Positions 18,954 to 28,196 of a DNA stretch of 64,000 bases are shown piece by piece. The stretch lies in NCBI RefSeq assembly GCF_900102745.1, contig NZ_FMZF01000004.1:186001-250000 (forward strand). Direction: 5' to 3'. Source of the DNA: Geodermatophilus telluris. Its GTDB lineage: Bacteria; Actinomycetota; Actinomycetes; Mycobacteriales; Geodermatophilaceae. The position numbers and the translations under genes were made by a program. Each line of letters starts with the position of its first letter. Position 1 is the first letter of the stretch. Under the pieces are notes generated by a model. It saw only the letters and a list, made by a program, of their open reading frames with translations, had not been told where the DNA came from and did not search any database.

Positions 18954-19532
18954 GTGGCCGACCTCTCCCGCACCGCCCGCGTCGACGTCCTCGTCGAGGG
19001 CTACGCCCGCCTGCCGAACGTCGCCGGGACGGTGAGCCTGGTCCGCGACGCCGGCCGGGTGGTCGTCGTCGACCCGGGCATGGTGGCCGACCGCGAGCTG
19101 ATCCTGCGCCCGCTGCGCGCGCTCGGGGTCGAGCCGGGCGACGTCACCGACGTCGTCGTCAGCCACCACCACCTCGACCACACGCTCAACGTGGCGCTGT
19201 TCCCGGTGGTCCCGGTGCACGACTTCCAGTCGGTGATCGAGGGCGACGTGTTCACCCGCCGGCCCGCCGACGGCGTCGAGCTCACCCCGTCGGTGCGGCT
19301 GCTGGCCACCCCGGGACACACCCCGCAGGACGTCACCACCCTGGTCGGCACGGCCGACGACGTGGTCGCGCTGACCCACCTGTGGTGGACCGGCGAGGGC
19401 CCGGCCGACGACCCCTACTCCCCCGACCGCGACGAGCTGCGCCGCCAGCGCGAGCGGGTGCTGGGGCTGGCCACCCTCGTCGTCCCCGGCCACGGCGCGC
19501 CCTTCCGGCCCAGCGGGGCCACCCCGCGCTGA
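18954..19532 (+). CDS. MBL-fold metallo-hydrolase
   Basis: A 192-residue metallo-beta-lactamase-fold protein, shorter than glyoxalase II. The metal site motif HHHLDH (in [12 protein letters not shown]), the later GHT and the C-terminal GHG are present; the bridging Asp usually found near LTHLWW is not obvious. Such enzymes hydrolyse thioesters, lactones or phosphodiesters with two metal ions. There is no Shine-Dalgarno, and a -10-like box sits 7 bases upstream, so the mRNA may be leaderless. The sodium-solute symporter follows after 28 bases, probably in the same operon. Confidence 0.82.
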   Translation: MADLSRTARVDVLVEGYARLPNVAGTVSLVRDAGRVVVVDPGMVADRELILRPLRALGVEPGDVTDVVVSHHHLDHTLNVALFPVVPVHDFQSVIEGDVFTRRPADGVELTPSVRLLATPGHTPQDVTTLVGTADDVVALTHLWWTGEGPADDPYSPDRDELRRQRERVLGLATLVVPGHGAPFRPSGATPR

Positions 19533-19560
19533 CCCGACCGAGCTCCCGAGGAGGACCGTC

Positions 19561-21009
19561 GTGGATGTCGCCGTCGTCGGCCTGTACCTGGCCGCCATGA
19601 TCGCCTTCGGCTTCTGGGGGAAGCGCCGGGCGACCACCCAGTCGGACTTCCTGGTGGCCGGACGGCGGCTGGGCCCGCTGCTCTACTCCGGGACGATGGC
19701 CGCCATCGTGCTCGGCGGGGCCTCCACGATCGGCGGTGTCGGGCTCGGCTACGAGTACGGGCTGTCGGGCATGTGGCTGGTGGTCGCCATCGGCACCGGC
19801 ATCCTGGCGCTGTCGCTGCTGTTCGCCGGCCGCATCCAGCGCCTGGGCGTCTACACCGTCAGCCAGATGCTCGAGCTGCGCTACGGCCCGGGGTCCAGCG
19901 TGCTCTCCGGCGTGGTGATGTTCGGCTACACGCTCATGCTGTCGGTGACCTCGACCATCGCCTACGCGACCATCTTCGGCGCGCTGCTCGACCTGGGGCG
20001 GGTGCCCTCGATCGTGGTGGGCGGCGCCGTCGTCGTCCTGTACTCGACGCTCGGCGGGATGTGGTCGATCACCCTGACCGACTTCGTGCAGTTCGTCGTC
20101 AAGACCGTCGGGATCTTCCTGGTCCTGCTGCCGGTCGTCGTCGTGGAGGCCGGCGGGTTCGGCGGGCTGGCCGACAGCCTGCCCGCCGACGCGCTGTCGC
20201 TCACCACCATCGGCGGCAGCACGATCGTCACCTACTTCGTCGTCTACACCTTCGGCCTGCTCATCGGGCAGGACATCTGGCAGCGGGTGTTCACCGCCCG
20301 CAGCCCGGAGGTGGCGCGCTGGGCCGGCACGGCCGCCGGCGTCTACTGCCTGCTCTACGGGGTGGCCGGCGCGCTGGTCGGCATGGCCGCGCGGGTGGTC
20401 CTGCCGGCGCTCGACGCCCGCGACGACGCGTTCGCCGCCGTCGTGGAGGCCACCATGCCCGCGCTGCTGGCCGGGCTGGTGCTCGCCGCCGCCCTGGCCG
20501 CGGTGATGTCGACCTCCAGCGGCGCGCTCATCGCCACCGCCACGGTGTTCAGCCAGGACATCGTCGCCCGGCTGCGGGGCCGCGACCCGGAGGCCGGCAG
20601 CGAGCACGACCACGTGCGCAGCAACCGGCTCTACGTCGCCGGGTTCGGCGTGGTGATGATCGGCATCGCCTGCGCGCTGCAGGACGTCGTCGCCGCGCTC
20701 ACCATCGCCTACGACATCCTCGTCGGCGGCCTGCTGGTCGCCATCCTCGGCGGCCTGGTGTGGCGGCGCGGGACCAACGTCGGCGCGCTGGCGTCGATGG
20801 CCGCCGGCACGGTGGTCACCCTGGTGACCATGGTCGTCGTCGGCGACATCTACGCCAACGAGCCGGTCTACTACGGGCTGGCCGCGGCACTGGTCGGCTA
20901 CCTGGCCGGCAGCCTCGCCTCGCGCCCGACGAGCCAGGAGGTGCTGGCCGCCTGGGACCGCCGGCTCACCGGTGACCGGCCGTCCCGGACGCCGTCCGCG
21001 ACCCCCTGA
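19561..21009 (+). CDS. Sodium:solute symporter (SSS family)
   Basis: A 482-residue membrane protein with about 13 helices. [29 protein letters not shown] with ASTIGG and the central [17 protein letters not shown] are classic for Na+:solute symporters of the SSS/SLC5 family (proline, pantothenate, monocarboxylates, sugars). The start is GTG 19561 after GAGGAGG. The substrate is not determinable; the adjacent sugar-related cluster is on the other strand beyond a terminator, so a link is uncertain. Confidence 0.9.
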   Translation: MDVAVVGLYLAAMIAFGFWGKRRATTQSDFLVAGRRLGPLLYSGTMAAIVLGGASTIGGVGLGYEYGLSGMWLVVAIGTGILALSLLFAGRIQRLGVYTVSQMLELRYGPGSSVLSGVVMFGYTLMLSVTSTIAYATIFGALLDLGRVPSIVVGGAVVVLYSTLGGMWSITLTDFVQFVVKTVGIFLVLLPVVVVEAGGFGGLADSLPADALSLTTIGGSTIVTYFVVYTFGLLIGQDIWQRVFTARSPEVARWAGTAAGVYCLLYGVAGALVGMAARVVLPALDARDDAFAAVVEATMPALLAGLVLAAALAAVMSTSSGALIATATVFSQDIVARLRGRDPEAGSEHDHVRSNRLYVAGFGVVMIGIACALQDVVAALTIAYDILVGGLLVAILGGLVWRRGTNVGALASMAAGTVVTLVTMVVVGDIYANEPVYYGLAAALVGYLAGSLASRPTSQEVLAAWDRRLTGDRPSRTPSATP

Positions 21010-21015
21010 CGCCGC

Positions 21016-21047
21016 GGGGCCCGCGGTGCGTGCGCACCGCGGGCCCC
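21016..21047. terminator. Hairpin terminator between convergent operons
   Basis: A perfect 15-bp inverted repeat (21016-21030 and 21033-21047) lies between the symporter stop and the stop of the minus-strand dehydrogenase, so it can serve both strands. Confidence 0.72.
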
Positions 21048-21060
21048 GGGCCGTCCTCCC

Positions 21061-21822
21061 TCAGGAGATGTGCGAGCCGCCGTTGACGTCGTAGGTGGCG
21101 CCGGTGACGTACCCGGTCTCCTCGCGGCACAGGTAGGTGATCAGGTCGGCGACGTCCTCGACCCGGCCGTTGCGGCCGACCGGGATGCCGGCGAGCAGCG
21201 CCGTCTTGCGCTCCCCCTCCAGCGCGCCGCCGGTGATGTCGGTGTCGATGAGCCCGGGGGCGACGGCGTTGACGGTGACGCCGTGCGGTCCGAGCTCGCG
21301 GGCCAGCGCGCGGGTGAAGCCGAGCTCGGCGGCCTTGGCCGCGGAGTAGGCCACCCCGCCGAAGACGCCGCCGCCGCGCTCGGCCGAGACCGAGGACAGG
21401 AAGACGATCCGGCCGAAGCCGCGCTCGGCCATGCCCGGCGCGAGGCGGCGGGTCACGTTGAACGACCCGCGCACGTTGACGGCGAAGATGCGGTCCCACT
21501 CCTCGCCGCTCACCTCGAGGAAGGGCGTCGGTGAGGTGATGCCGGCGTTGTTGACCAGCGCGCCGACCGGGGGCAGCGCGGCGTCGAGGACGGCGAGGGC
21601 GGACTCGACCGACGCCTCGTCGGTGACGTCGCAGGCGGTGCCGACGGCCTGCACGCCGTGCCGCTCGGCGATCTCGTGGGCGGCGTCCTTGGCGCCGGCC
21701 TCGTCGAGGTCGAGGACGGCGACGTTCCAGCCGGCGGCGGCGAGGGCGTGGGCGGTGGCGCGGCCGATGCCGCGGGTGGACGCGGCGCCGGTGACGACGG
21801 CGGTCTTGTCGGTGACGGACAC
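21061..21822 (-). CDS. Short-chain dehydrogenase/reductase (polyol/sugar type)
   Basis: A 253-residue classical SDR: TGAASTRGIGRATA cofactor motif, NNAG, catalytic Ser in LSSVS, YSAAK (Tyr-x3-Lys) and the C-terminal YVTGATYDVNGG. It interconverts an alcohol and a ketone with NAD(P). It is the last gene of the operon transporter - transketolase N - transketolase C - SDR, which suggests it oxidises a polyol or reduces a ketose whose carbon skeleton the transketolase then rearranges (inference). The start is GTG 21822 after GGAGGA. Confidence 0.9.
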   Translation of the reverse strand: MSVTDKTAVVTGAASTRGIGRATAHALAAAGWNVAVLDLDEAGAKDAAHEIAERHGVQAVGTACDVTDEASVESALAVLDAALPPVGALVNNAGITSPTPFLEVSGEEWDRIFAVNVRGSFNVTRRLAPGMAERGFGRIVFLSSVSAERGGGVFGGVAYSAAKAAELGFTRALARELGPHGVTVNAVAPGLIDTDITGGALEGERKTALLAGIPVGRNGRVEDVADLITYLCREETGYVTGATYDVNGGSHIS

Positions 21823-21848
21823 GGTGTTCCTCCGGGGGGTGGGGTGGA

Positions 21849-22892
21849 TCAGGCGGTGGCGGGGGCGGGCTCGGCGGCCCAGCGCGGGGAGGACCCGCCG
21901 CCGAGCTCGGCGCGCACGCGGGCGACGACGGCGTCGGTGGACAGGCCGTAGCGGTCGTGCAGGGTGGGCAGGGCGCCGGCGGCGAGGAACTCGTCGGGCA
22001 GCGCGATCGGCACCACGCGGGTGGTGGCCCCGGCGAAGGCGAGCGTCGAGGCGACCGCCTCGGCCAGGCCGCCGACGACCGTGTGGTTCTCCAGCGTGAC
22101 GACGAGCCGGTCGGTGCGGGCGGCGCGCAGGATCGCCGCGGTGTCCAGCGGCTTGATCGTCGGCACGTGCAGGACGGCGACGTCGACGTGGTCGGCCTCG
22201 AGCCGCGCGGCCGCCTGCAGGGCCCGCATGGTCATCAGGCCCGTGGAGATCAGCACGACGTCGCGGCCGGTGCGCAGCTCGGCGGCCCGGCCGAGCTCGA
22301 AGCGGTAGTCGTACTCGTCGAGCACGGTGGGGACCGCGCCGCGCAGCAGCCGCAGGTAGGTCGGCCCGGGGTGGTCGGCCAGGGCGGGGAGCGCCTGCTC
22401 GATGTCGACCGAGTCGCAGGGGTCGACGATCGTCAGGCCCGGGCAGCCGCGCAGGATCGCGAGGTCCTCGGTGGCCTGGTGGCTGGGCCCGTACCCGGTG
22501 GTCAGGCCCGGCAGCGCGCCGACGACGTTGACGTTGAGCCCCGGCTCGGCGATGTCGAGGCAGAGGAAGTCGTAGGCGCGGCGGGTGGCGAACACCGAGT
22601 AGGTCGAGGCGAAGGGCACGAGGCCGACCTCGGCCATGCCGGCGGCCGCGCCGAGCAGCGACTGCTCGGCCATGCCCATCTGGAAGAAGCGGTCCGGGTG
22701 GGCGTCGCGGAACACGTGCATGTCGGTGTACTTGGCCAGGTCGGCCGACAGGCCGACGATCTCCGGCCGCTGCTCGGCGAGCCGGTTGAGCGCGTGCCCG
22801 AAGGGGGCGCTCGTGGTGCGCTGACCGGGGTCGGCGAACGAGGCGATCATCGCCGAGGTGGTGAGCCGCTTCTTCGGTGTCGTGCTGGTCAT
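21849..22892 (-). CDS. Transketolase, C-terminal subunit (split enzyme)
   Basis: A 347-residue protein equal to the pyrimidine-binding and C-terminal domains of transketolase. The catalytic Glu that activates thiamine diphosphate is in MGMAEQSLLGAAAGMA; GYGPSHQATEDLAILR and ENHTVVGGLAEAVA follow. It must pair with the N-terminal subunit encoded just upstream (ATGA overlap at 22889-22892) to transfer a two-carbon unit between sugars. Split transketolases are often dedicated to one pathway, separate from the housekeeping enzyme. Confidence 0.92.
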   Translation of the reverse strand: MTSTTPKKRLTTSAMIASFADPGQRTTSAPFGHALNRLAEQRPEIVGLSADLAKYTDMHVFRDAHPDRFFQMGMAEQSLLGAAAGMAEVGLVPFASTYSVFATRRAYDFLCLDIAEPGLNVNVVGALPGLTTGYGPSHQATEDLAILRGCPGLTIVDPCDSVDIEQALPALADHPGPTYLRLLRGAVPTVLDEYDYRFELGRAAELRTGRDVVLISTGLMTMRALQAAARLEADHVDVAVLHVPTIKPLDTAAILRAARTDRLVVTLENHTVVGGLAEAVASTLAFAGATTRVVPIALPDEFLAAGALPTLHDRYGLSTDAVVARVRAELGGGSSPRWAAEPAPATA

Positions 22893-23764
22893 CGGGCCAG
22901 TCCTTCCTCGAGCTGGTCGCGGGCGATCTGCCACTCGTGCTGCTCGACCCGCATGAAGTGGGCCTTCTCCCGGCTCTCCAGCAGCGGCACGCCGCGGCCG
23001 ATGCGGGTGTCGCAGACGAGGACCGAGGGCGAGCCGCGGTGGGCGCGGAGCTCGTCGAGGGCGTCGACGAGCGCGGCGACGTCGTTGCCGTCGACGCGGA
23101 GGGCGTGCCAGCCGAAGGCCCGCCACTTGTCGGTCACCGGCTCGGTGCGCAGCACGCCGGCCGTGGGGCCGTCGGCCTGCAGCGCGTTGACGTCGACGAT
23201 CGCGGTGACGTTGTCCAGGCCGTGGTGGGCGCAGGCGAGGGCCGCCTCCCAGGTCGAGCCCTCGTCGAGCTCGCCGTCGGAGAGCAGGTCGAACACCCGC
23301 GCCCCGTTGCCCTGGTGGCGCAGGCCGAGCGCCATCCCGGTGGCGACGGCCAGCCCGTGGCCCAGCGACCCGCCGGAGATCTCCACGCCCGGGGTGTAGG
23401 AGGCCATGGCCGACATCGGCAGCCGCGAGTCGTCCGAGCCGTAGGTCTCCAGCTCGGCGGCCGGGATGGTCCCGGCCTCGGCCAGCGCCGCGTAGAGGGC
23501 GATGGCGTAGTGGCCGATGGACAGCAGGAACCGGTCGCGGCCGGCCCAGTGCGGGTCCTCGGGGCGGTAGCGGAGCTGGTCGGTGTAGACGGCGGCCAGC
23601 ACGTCGGCGACGCCCAGCGCCTGGCCGATGTAGCCCTGCCCCTGCACCTCCCCCATGTCGAGGGCGTTGTGGCGGATGCGGTGGGCGGCGCGGCGGATCC
23701 GCTCGATCCGCTCGGCGCGGTCCCCGGTGCGGGGCGCGGCCGCCGGTGTGGTCAGCGAGGTCAT
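22889..23764 (-). CDS. Transketolase, N-terminal subunit (split enzyme)
   Basis: A 291-residue thiamine-diphosphate domain. The ThDP/Mg motif reads SDGELDEGSTWEAA to IVDVNALQADG (the GDG...N type), with GSLGHGLAVATGMALG preceding it and a conserved His region SIGHYAIALYAALAE. It forms the active site with the C-terminal subunit, whose gene starts inside its stop codon. 24 bases separate it from the transporter upstream, so the genes are one operon. Confidence 0.92.
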   Translation of the reverse strand: MTSLTTPAAAPRTGDRAERIERIRRAAHRIRHNALDMGEVQGQGYIGQALGVADVLAAVYTDQLRYRPEDPHWAGRDRFLLSIGHYAIALYAALAEAGTIPAAELETYGSDDSRLPMSAMASYTPGVEISGGSLGHGLAVATGMALGLRHQGNGARVFDLLSDGELDEGSTWEAALACAHHGLDNVTAIVDVNALQADGPTAGVLRTEPVTDKWRAFGWHALRVDGNDVAALVDALDELRAHRGSPSVLVCDTRIGRGVPLLESREKAHFMRVEQHEWQIARDQLEEGLAR

Positions 23765-23788
23765 GGTGTCCTCCTCGTCGTCGGGGGG

Positions 23789-25213
23789 TCAGTCGGTCGC
23801 CGAGGCGGCCGTCGCGTGCCGCTCGGCCGTCCGGGTGCGGGGGCTGGGGACGGCGGGCCGGGCGGCGAGGCTGCGCTCGAGGGCGGCGACGTCGTCGCGC
23901 TGGGCGCGGCCCCAGGTCTCGCGGGTCAGCAGGGCGGCGACCAGGCCGAGGAGGCCGTAGCCGCTGAACAGCAGCGCCGGGCCGACCCAGCCGAAGCCGG
24001 CGTAGAGCGCGGTGGTGATGAGCGGGGTGAAGCCGGAGACGACCGCCGACAGCTGGTAGGCCAGCGAGGCGCCCGTGGTGCGGGTCTTGGTCGCGAACAG
24101 CTCGGAGAACCAGGCGCCCTGCACGCCGGCCAGGCAGTTCTGCAGGACCGCGTAGCTGACGACGAAGGCGACGACGATCGCCACCGCGGCGCCGGTGTTC
24201 ACCACGAGGAACAGCGGGATGCCCCACAGCAGGTGCAGCGCGGTGCCGAGCACGTACACCGGGCGCCGCCCGACCCGGTCGGTGAGCGCGCCCCAGGAGG
24301 TGGTGGCGACGATCCCGATGCCGGCGGCGATCATGGTCGCGGTCAGGGTGACCGAGCGGTCGGCCAGCTCCTCGGCGGCGATGTAGGACAGCATGAAGGT
24401 GACCGACACCGCGTAGCCGGCGGTCTCGGTGATCCGCAGGCAGAAGGCGCGCAGGATGGTGCGCCAGTCGTCGCGGAGCACCTCGAGCAGCGGGTTGCGG
24501 GAGAGCTCGCCCTCCTCCTTGAGCTCCTCGAACTCCGGGGACTCCTCGACCTTGAGCCGGATGACGATGCCGACGACGATCAGCACGGCCGACAGCAGGA
24601 ACGGCACCCGCCACGCCCACGTACCACCCAGCGGGACGCTGACCAGGAAGGCGAGGTTGGCCAGCAGCAGCCCGACCGGGAAGCCGGCCTGGGTGATGCC
24701 GGTGTAGAGGCCCTTCTTCCGCCAGGGCGCGTGCTCGAAGCACATGAGGATGGCGCCGCCCCACTCCGCGCCGAAGGCGAGCCCCTGCACCACCCGCACG
24801 AGGACCAGCAGGATCCCGGCCCAGATGCCGACCTGCTCGTAGGTGGGCAGCGCGCCGATGAGCACCGTCGCGATGCCCATGAGGAGCAGGGAGCCGACGA
24901 GGACGGGCTTGCGGCCGATCCTGTCCCCGAGGTAGCCGCCGATGACCCCGCCGAGCGGCCGGACGGCGAACCCGATGCCGAGGGTGGCGAAGGACAGCAG
25001 GGTCCCCGACAGCGGGTCGTCCGCGGGGAAGAAGGCGGTGTTGAAGTACAGCGCCGCCGCGATGCCGAAGCCGATGAAGTCGTAGGTCTCGATCGTCGCG
25101 CCGACGGAGCAGCCGATGGCGACCTTCTTCTTCTCCGGCGTCCCCTCGATCGGGTGCCAGGTGGCGACCTCCTCGAGGTGGGCGTCGGGTGCGGGTGGGT
25201 GCCGCTCGGTCAC
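23789..25213 (-). CDS. MFS metabolite:H+ symporter (MHS family)
   Basis: A 474-residue 12-helix transporter. GATIETYDFIGFGIAAALYFNTAFFP and GVIGGYLGDRIGRKPVLV identify the metabolite:proton symporters (shikimate, proline-betaine, citrate, dicarboxylates). The start is GTG 25213, preceded by GGAGG; the longer reading to 25282 runs through the operator. It is the first gene of the transketolase operon, so the imported compound is probably the substrate of that pathway. Confidence 0.9.
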   Translation of the reverse strand: MTERHPPAPDAHLEEVATWHPIEGTPEKKKVAIGCSVGATIETYDFIGFGIAAALYFNTAFFPADDPLSGTLLSFATLGIGFAVRPLGGVIGGYLGDRIGRKPVLVGSLLLMGIATVLIGALPTYEQVGIWAGILLVLVRVVQGLAFGAEWGGAILMCFEHAPWRKKGLYTGITQAGFPVGLLLANLAFLVSVPLGGTWAWRVPFLLSAVLIVVGIVIRLKVEESPEFEELKEEGELSRNPLLEVLRDDWRTILRAFCLRITETAGYAVSVTFMLSYIAAEELADRSVTLTATMIAAGIGIVATTSWGALTDRVGRRPVYVLGTALHLLWGIPLFLVVNTGAAVAIVVAFVVSYAVLQNCLAGVQGAWFSELFATKTRTTGASLAYQLSAVVSGFTPLITTALYAGFGWVGPALLFSGYGLLGLVAALLTRETWGRAQRDDVAALERSLAARPAVPSPRTRTAERHATAASATD

Positions 25214-25588
25214 GGTGGCCTCCAGTGGGGGCGAAGGGTGTGGGTCCCCGTCGGTGGTTGACTGTTGACAGTCAACTGGCAACCAGAGTGAGTGGCGTGG
25301 ACCACGGTGTCAAGGGTCGCCTCGCGATCCCGGCGTCCGTGCAGGTCGGAGCGGCGGTCAGCACCGACTGGTCGGAGACACGGGCACGACGGCCCACCCA
25401 CCTGATCGACGACGACCGGTAGCACGGAGACGACGCAACCGGCCGTCCTCCGCGTGGTGTCGAGGCACGCACGGTGCGGCGGACGGTCTTCCCGGCTGGA
25501 CTCCGCACCCGTCCACCGAGTCGCCCGGACGACCGCCGGCCGACCGGCGGGCGGTCGCGCTACGGCCGCTGAGCGCAGCTCGGGTCGG
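25214..25588. other. Intergenic promoter region, no gene
   Basis: 375 bases between the transporter operon start and the end of the GntR gene. Apart from the palindrome at 25257-25276 I see no coding pattern or RNA gene; it presumably holds the promoter of the transporter-transketolase operon. Confidence 0.6.
25257..25276. promoter_or_regulatory. GntR operator, copy 1
   Basis: A perfect palindrome with 9-bp arms (GTTGACTGT / ACAGTCAAC) around two bases, 44 bases upstream of the transporter start. Its core GACTG-N4-CAGTC recurs with the same spacing upstream of the gntR gene (26298-26311). Confidence 0.75.
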
Positions 25589-26242
25589 TCAGGCGGAGGC
25601 GCTGGCCTCGGCGAAGTGCTCGGCGGCGGCGGTCATGTGCTCGTCCACGATCCGCACGGCCGCCTCGACGTCGCCGCGCTCGACCGCCTCGACGATCGGC
25701 ACGTGCCGGTCGCGCGCCATCATCGGCGCCTGCCAGGCCGCCCCGTTGAGGATGGCCACCCGCATGCGCCCCTCGAGCCGCTGCCACGCCTCGACCAGCA
25801 TCGAGTTCCCGGACAGCCGGCACAGCAGCAGGTGGAAGGCCAGGTCGGCCTCCATCCGCACCGAGGGCTCGCCGTCGTCGGAGAGCTGCTCCACCGCCTC
25901 GCGCAGCGCGGCGGCCGCCGAGTCCCGCCCTGAGGAGGCGATGACCTCCCGGACGGCGAGCGCCTCGAGCGCGGCACGGACCCGGAAGAGCTCGTGGACC
26001 TCCGCCGGGCTCAGGCTGTTGACACGCAGCATCCCGCGGGCGCCGGGGCGGACCAGGCCCTCCTGCTGGAGGTGGCGCAGCGCCTCGCGCACCGTGCCGC
26101 GACTGACCCCGAGCGACCCCGCCAGCTCCACCTCGCCGAGGTGGTCACCGGGCCGGTACCGCCCGGACAGGATCGCCGCCCGCAGGGCCTCCAGGGACCG
26201 CTCCCGCAGGGTGCTGCGGTCGAGTGCCGACAGTGCTTCCAC
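25589..26242 (-). CDS. GntR-family (FCD) transcriptional regulator
   Basis: A 217-residue regulator. The winged helix (about residues 10-75) has LGVSRGTVREALRHLQQEGLV; the C-terminal FCD ligand domain is all helical with candidate metal ligands Asp/His in ADLAFHLLL, RDRHVPIVEAVERGD and DEHM. FadR-type members sense sugar acids, lactate or pyruvate. It probably represses both the transporter-transketolase operon and itself through the two matching palindromes. The start is GTG 26242. Confidence 0.9.
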   Translation of the reverse strand: MEALSALDRSTLRERSLEALRAAILSGRYRPGDHLGEVELAGSLGVSRGTVREALRHLQQEGLVRPGARGMLRVNSLSPAEVHELFRVRAALEALAVREVIASSGRDSAAAALREAVEQLSDDGEPSVRMEADLAFHLLLCRLSGNSMLVEAWQRLEGRMRVAILNGAAWQAPMMARDRHVPIVEAVERGDVEAAVRIVDEHMTAAAEHFAEASASA

Positions 26243-26295
26243 GCTCGCGGACCAGCCTCCTCGTCGGCCCCCATCCTAGCGGCGGCCGCCCGCTG

Positions 26296-26314
26296 CGGAC
26301 TGACGACAGTCGAC
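26296..26314. promoter_or_regulatory. GntR operator, copy 2
   Basis: GACTG and CAGTC with a 4-base gap, identical to the core of the site at 25257-25276 (14 of 19 positions match over the wider site). It lies 54 bases upstream of the gntR start, fitting autoregulation. Confidence 0.62.
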
Positions 26315-26444
26315 AGCGGGTCACCCCGGAGGGTCGGTCCACGCGGGTGGGCCGGGTGCCGCGCCGTGTGCACGCACGGTCGACCGCGGACCCCGCCGTC
26401 CGCGACACGTGCACACCCGGGCACCGGACGGACCGCGGCCCCCG

Positions 26445-27248
26445 TCAGTCGGCGGCGCGGCGCTCGCGCGGCAGCCAGGCGAACGGGTCGCCCTCGCCGG
26501 GCAGGTGCTCGAGGGCCACCCAGCCGGCGTAGCCGCCCTCCTCCAGCTCCCGCAGGTGCCGCTCGATCGCCAGCCGGCCCGTGCCCGGGGCGCCCCGCCC
26601 GGGGGCGTCGGCGACCTGCACGTGCGCCGCCCGGGGACCGGACTCGGCGACCTCCCGGTCGAGATCCGCGCCGTTGACCGCCAGGTGGTACAGGTCCAGC
26701 AGCAGGCCGAGGTCGCGCACGCCGGTCGCGGCGGCCACCCCGTCGACGACGGCCAGCGCGTCCTGCGCCGTCCGCAGCGGGTAGTCCGGCGCGGCGCTGA
26801 GCGGCTCGACGAGCACCGTGCCGCCGATCCGCGCCACCGCCCGCCCCGCCAGGGCCAGGTGCTCGACGGCGAGGGCGTCCTGCGCCCCGGGGTCGGCACC
26901 CGGCACCCGGTTGCCGTAGAGCGCGTTGAACAGCCGCACCCCCAGCCGCTCGCCCACGCCGACGGTCGCCGCGACCGCGTCGCGCCACTGCGCCTCACGG
27001 CCGGGCACCGACACCAGCCCCCGCTCGCCGTCGGCCATGGCCCCGGCCGGGAAGTTGAGCGCGACCAGCCGCACCCCGGCGTCCTCGACCGAGCGGACGA
27101 AGGCCTCGACCTCGCGGTCGCCGGGCACGACGGCGTCGAACGGCCACCACGACTCGACGGCGGTGAAGCCGGCCTCCCGCGCGGCGGCCGGGCGCCGCTC
27201 CACCGGCAGGTCGCCGAAGAGGATCGAGGTGTTGACGGCGAGGCGCAC
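26445..27248 (-). CDS. Hydroxypyruvate isomerase-like TIM-barrel protein
   Basis: A 267-residue sugar-phosphate isomerase/epimerase-type TIM barrel. VNTSILFGDLP at the start, FTAVESWWPF, LNFPAGAMADGERGL, the metal-site VLVEPLS and DLYHLAVNG, and the terminal WVALEHLP match the hydroxypyruvate isomerase (Hyi) subfamily, which converts hydroxypyruvate to tartronate semialdehyde; related members act on other small keto sugars. It lies 10 bases downstream of an SDR gene that could be its partner reductase. Confidence 0.82.
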   Translation of the reverse strand: MRLAVNTSILFGDLPVERRPAAAREAGFTAVESWWPFDAVVPGDREVEAFVRSVEDAGVRLVALNFPAGAMADGERGLVSVPGREAQWRDAVAATVGVGERLGVRLFNALYGNRVPGADPGAQDALAVEHLALAGRAVARIGGTVLVEPLSAAPDYPLRTAQDALAVVDGVAAATGVRDLGLLLDLYHLAVNGADLDREVAESGPRAAHVQVADAPGRGAPGTGRLAIERHLRELEEGGYAGWVALEHLPGEGDPFAWLPRERRAAD

Positions 27249-27258
27249 GGCGACCGCC

Positions 27259-28032
27259 TCAGCCGCGCCCGAGGTAGGGCATCCCGGTGGCCAGCATGGT
27301 GGTGAACGGGACGCTGACCTCCAGCGGCAGCCGCGCCATATGCACCACGGCGTCGGCCACGTGGGCGGGGTCGAAGGTGGGCTCGGGCCGCACCGAGCCG
27401 TCGGCCTGGCGGGCGCCGGTGGCGATGCCCGAGGTCATCTCGGTGGCCGCGTTGCCGACGTCGACCTGCCCGCAGGCGATGCGGTGCGCGCGGCCGTCGA
27501 GGGCGATGGCCTTCGTCAGGCCGGTGACGGCGTGCTTGGTGGCGGTGTAGGCGACGCTGGCCGGCCGCGGCACGTGCGCCGAGATCGAGCCGTTGTTCAC
27601 GATCCGCCCGCCCGGCGGGTCCTGCGCCTTCATCAGCCGCACCGCGGCGCGGGCGCACAGGAACACGCCGGTGACGTTGACCTCGACCGTCGCCCGCCAC
27701 TCGGCGACGTCGACCTCGTCCACCTCGCCGGACGGGCCGAACGTGCCGGCGTTGTTGACCAGCAGGTCGAGGCGGCCCCAGGTGTCGCGCACGGCGGCGA
27801 ACGCGGCGTCGACCTGCTCCTCGTCGGCGACGTCGGTGGGCAGCACCAGCGCGCGCCCGGCGTCCCGGGCGGTCTCCTCGAGCGCCTCCCGGCGCCGGCC
27901 GAGCAGGGCCACGGCCCACCCGTCGGCCAGCAGGGCCCGGGCGATGGCGCGGCCGAGACCGGTGCCGGCGCCGGTCACCACCGCGGTGCGCGGGTCGGCG
28001 GCCGGGAGGGCGGGGTCGTCCACGGGGCCCAT
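27259..28032 (-). CDS. Short-chain dehydrogenase/reductase
   Basis: A 257-residue classical SDR with TGAGTGLGRAIARAL, NNAGTFGP, catalytic Ser in NNGSISA and YTATK. The cofactor is NAD(P). The start is ATG 28032; the longer reading includes non-conserved sequence. It is the first gene of a two-gene unit with the hydroxypyruvate-isomerase-like gene, suggesting glyoxylate/hydroxypyruvate or rare-sugar metabolism (inference). Confidence 0.88.
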   Translation of the reverse strand: MGPVDDPALPAADPRTAVVTGAGTGLGRAIARALLADGWAVALLGRRREALEETARDAGRALVLPTDVADEEQVDAAFAAVRDTWGRLDLLVNNAGTFGPSGEVDEVDVAEWRATVEVNVTGVFLCARAAVRLMKAQDPPGGRIVNNGSISAHVPRPASVAYTATKHAVTGLTKAIALDGRAHRIACGQVDVGNAATEMTSGIATGARQADGSVRPEPTFDPAHVADAVVHMARLPLEVSVPFTTMLATGMPYLGRG

Positions 28033-28196
28033 CGTGGTGGGTGGCGGGTGCGCCGACCACCGGGCCCGGGCGCCGCTGTCGTGCCGTGCGGTGGCGGGGC
28101 CCCGGCCGAGGTCCCAGGATGCTCCCTGGCCGCGCAACGGCCGGCCACACCGCCGAACCCTCCCGCGGACCTGCGTCCCGGACGAGAGGAGCGGAC

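Noticed and set aside
14616-19637. A single 1673-residue protein joining NhaA fusion with sequence upstream
   Set aside because: The upstream part is antisense to the MBL hydrolase and out of frame with the MFS gene; the GTG at 17324 with 4-base overlap explains the true start.
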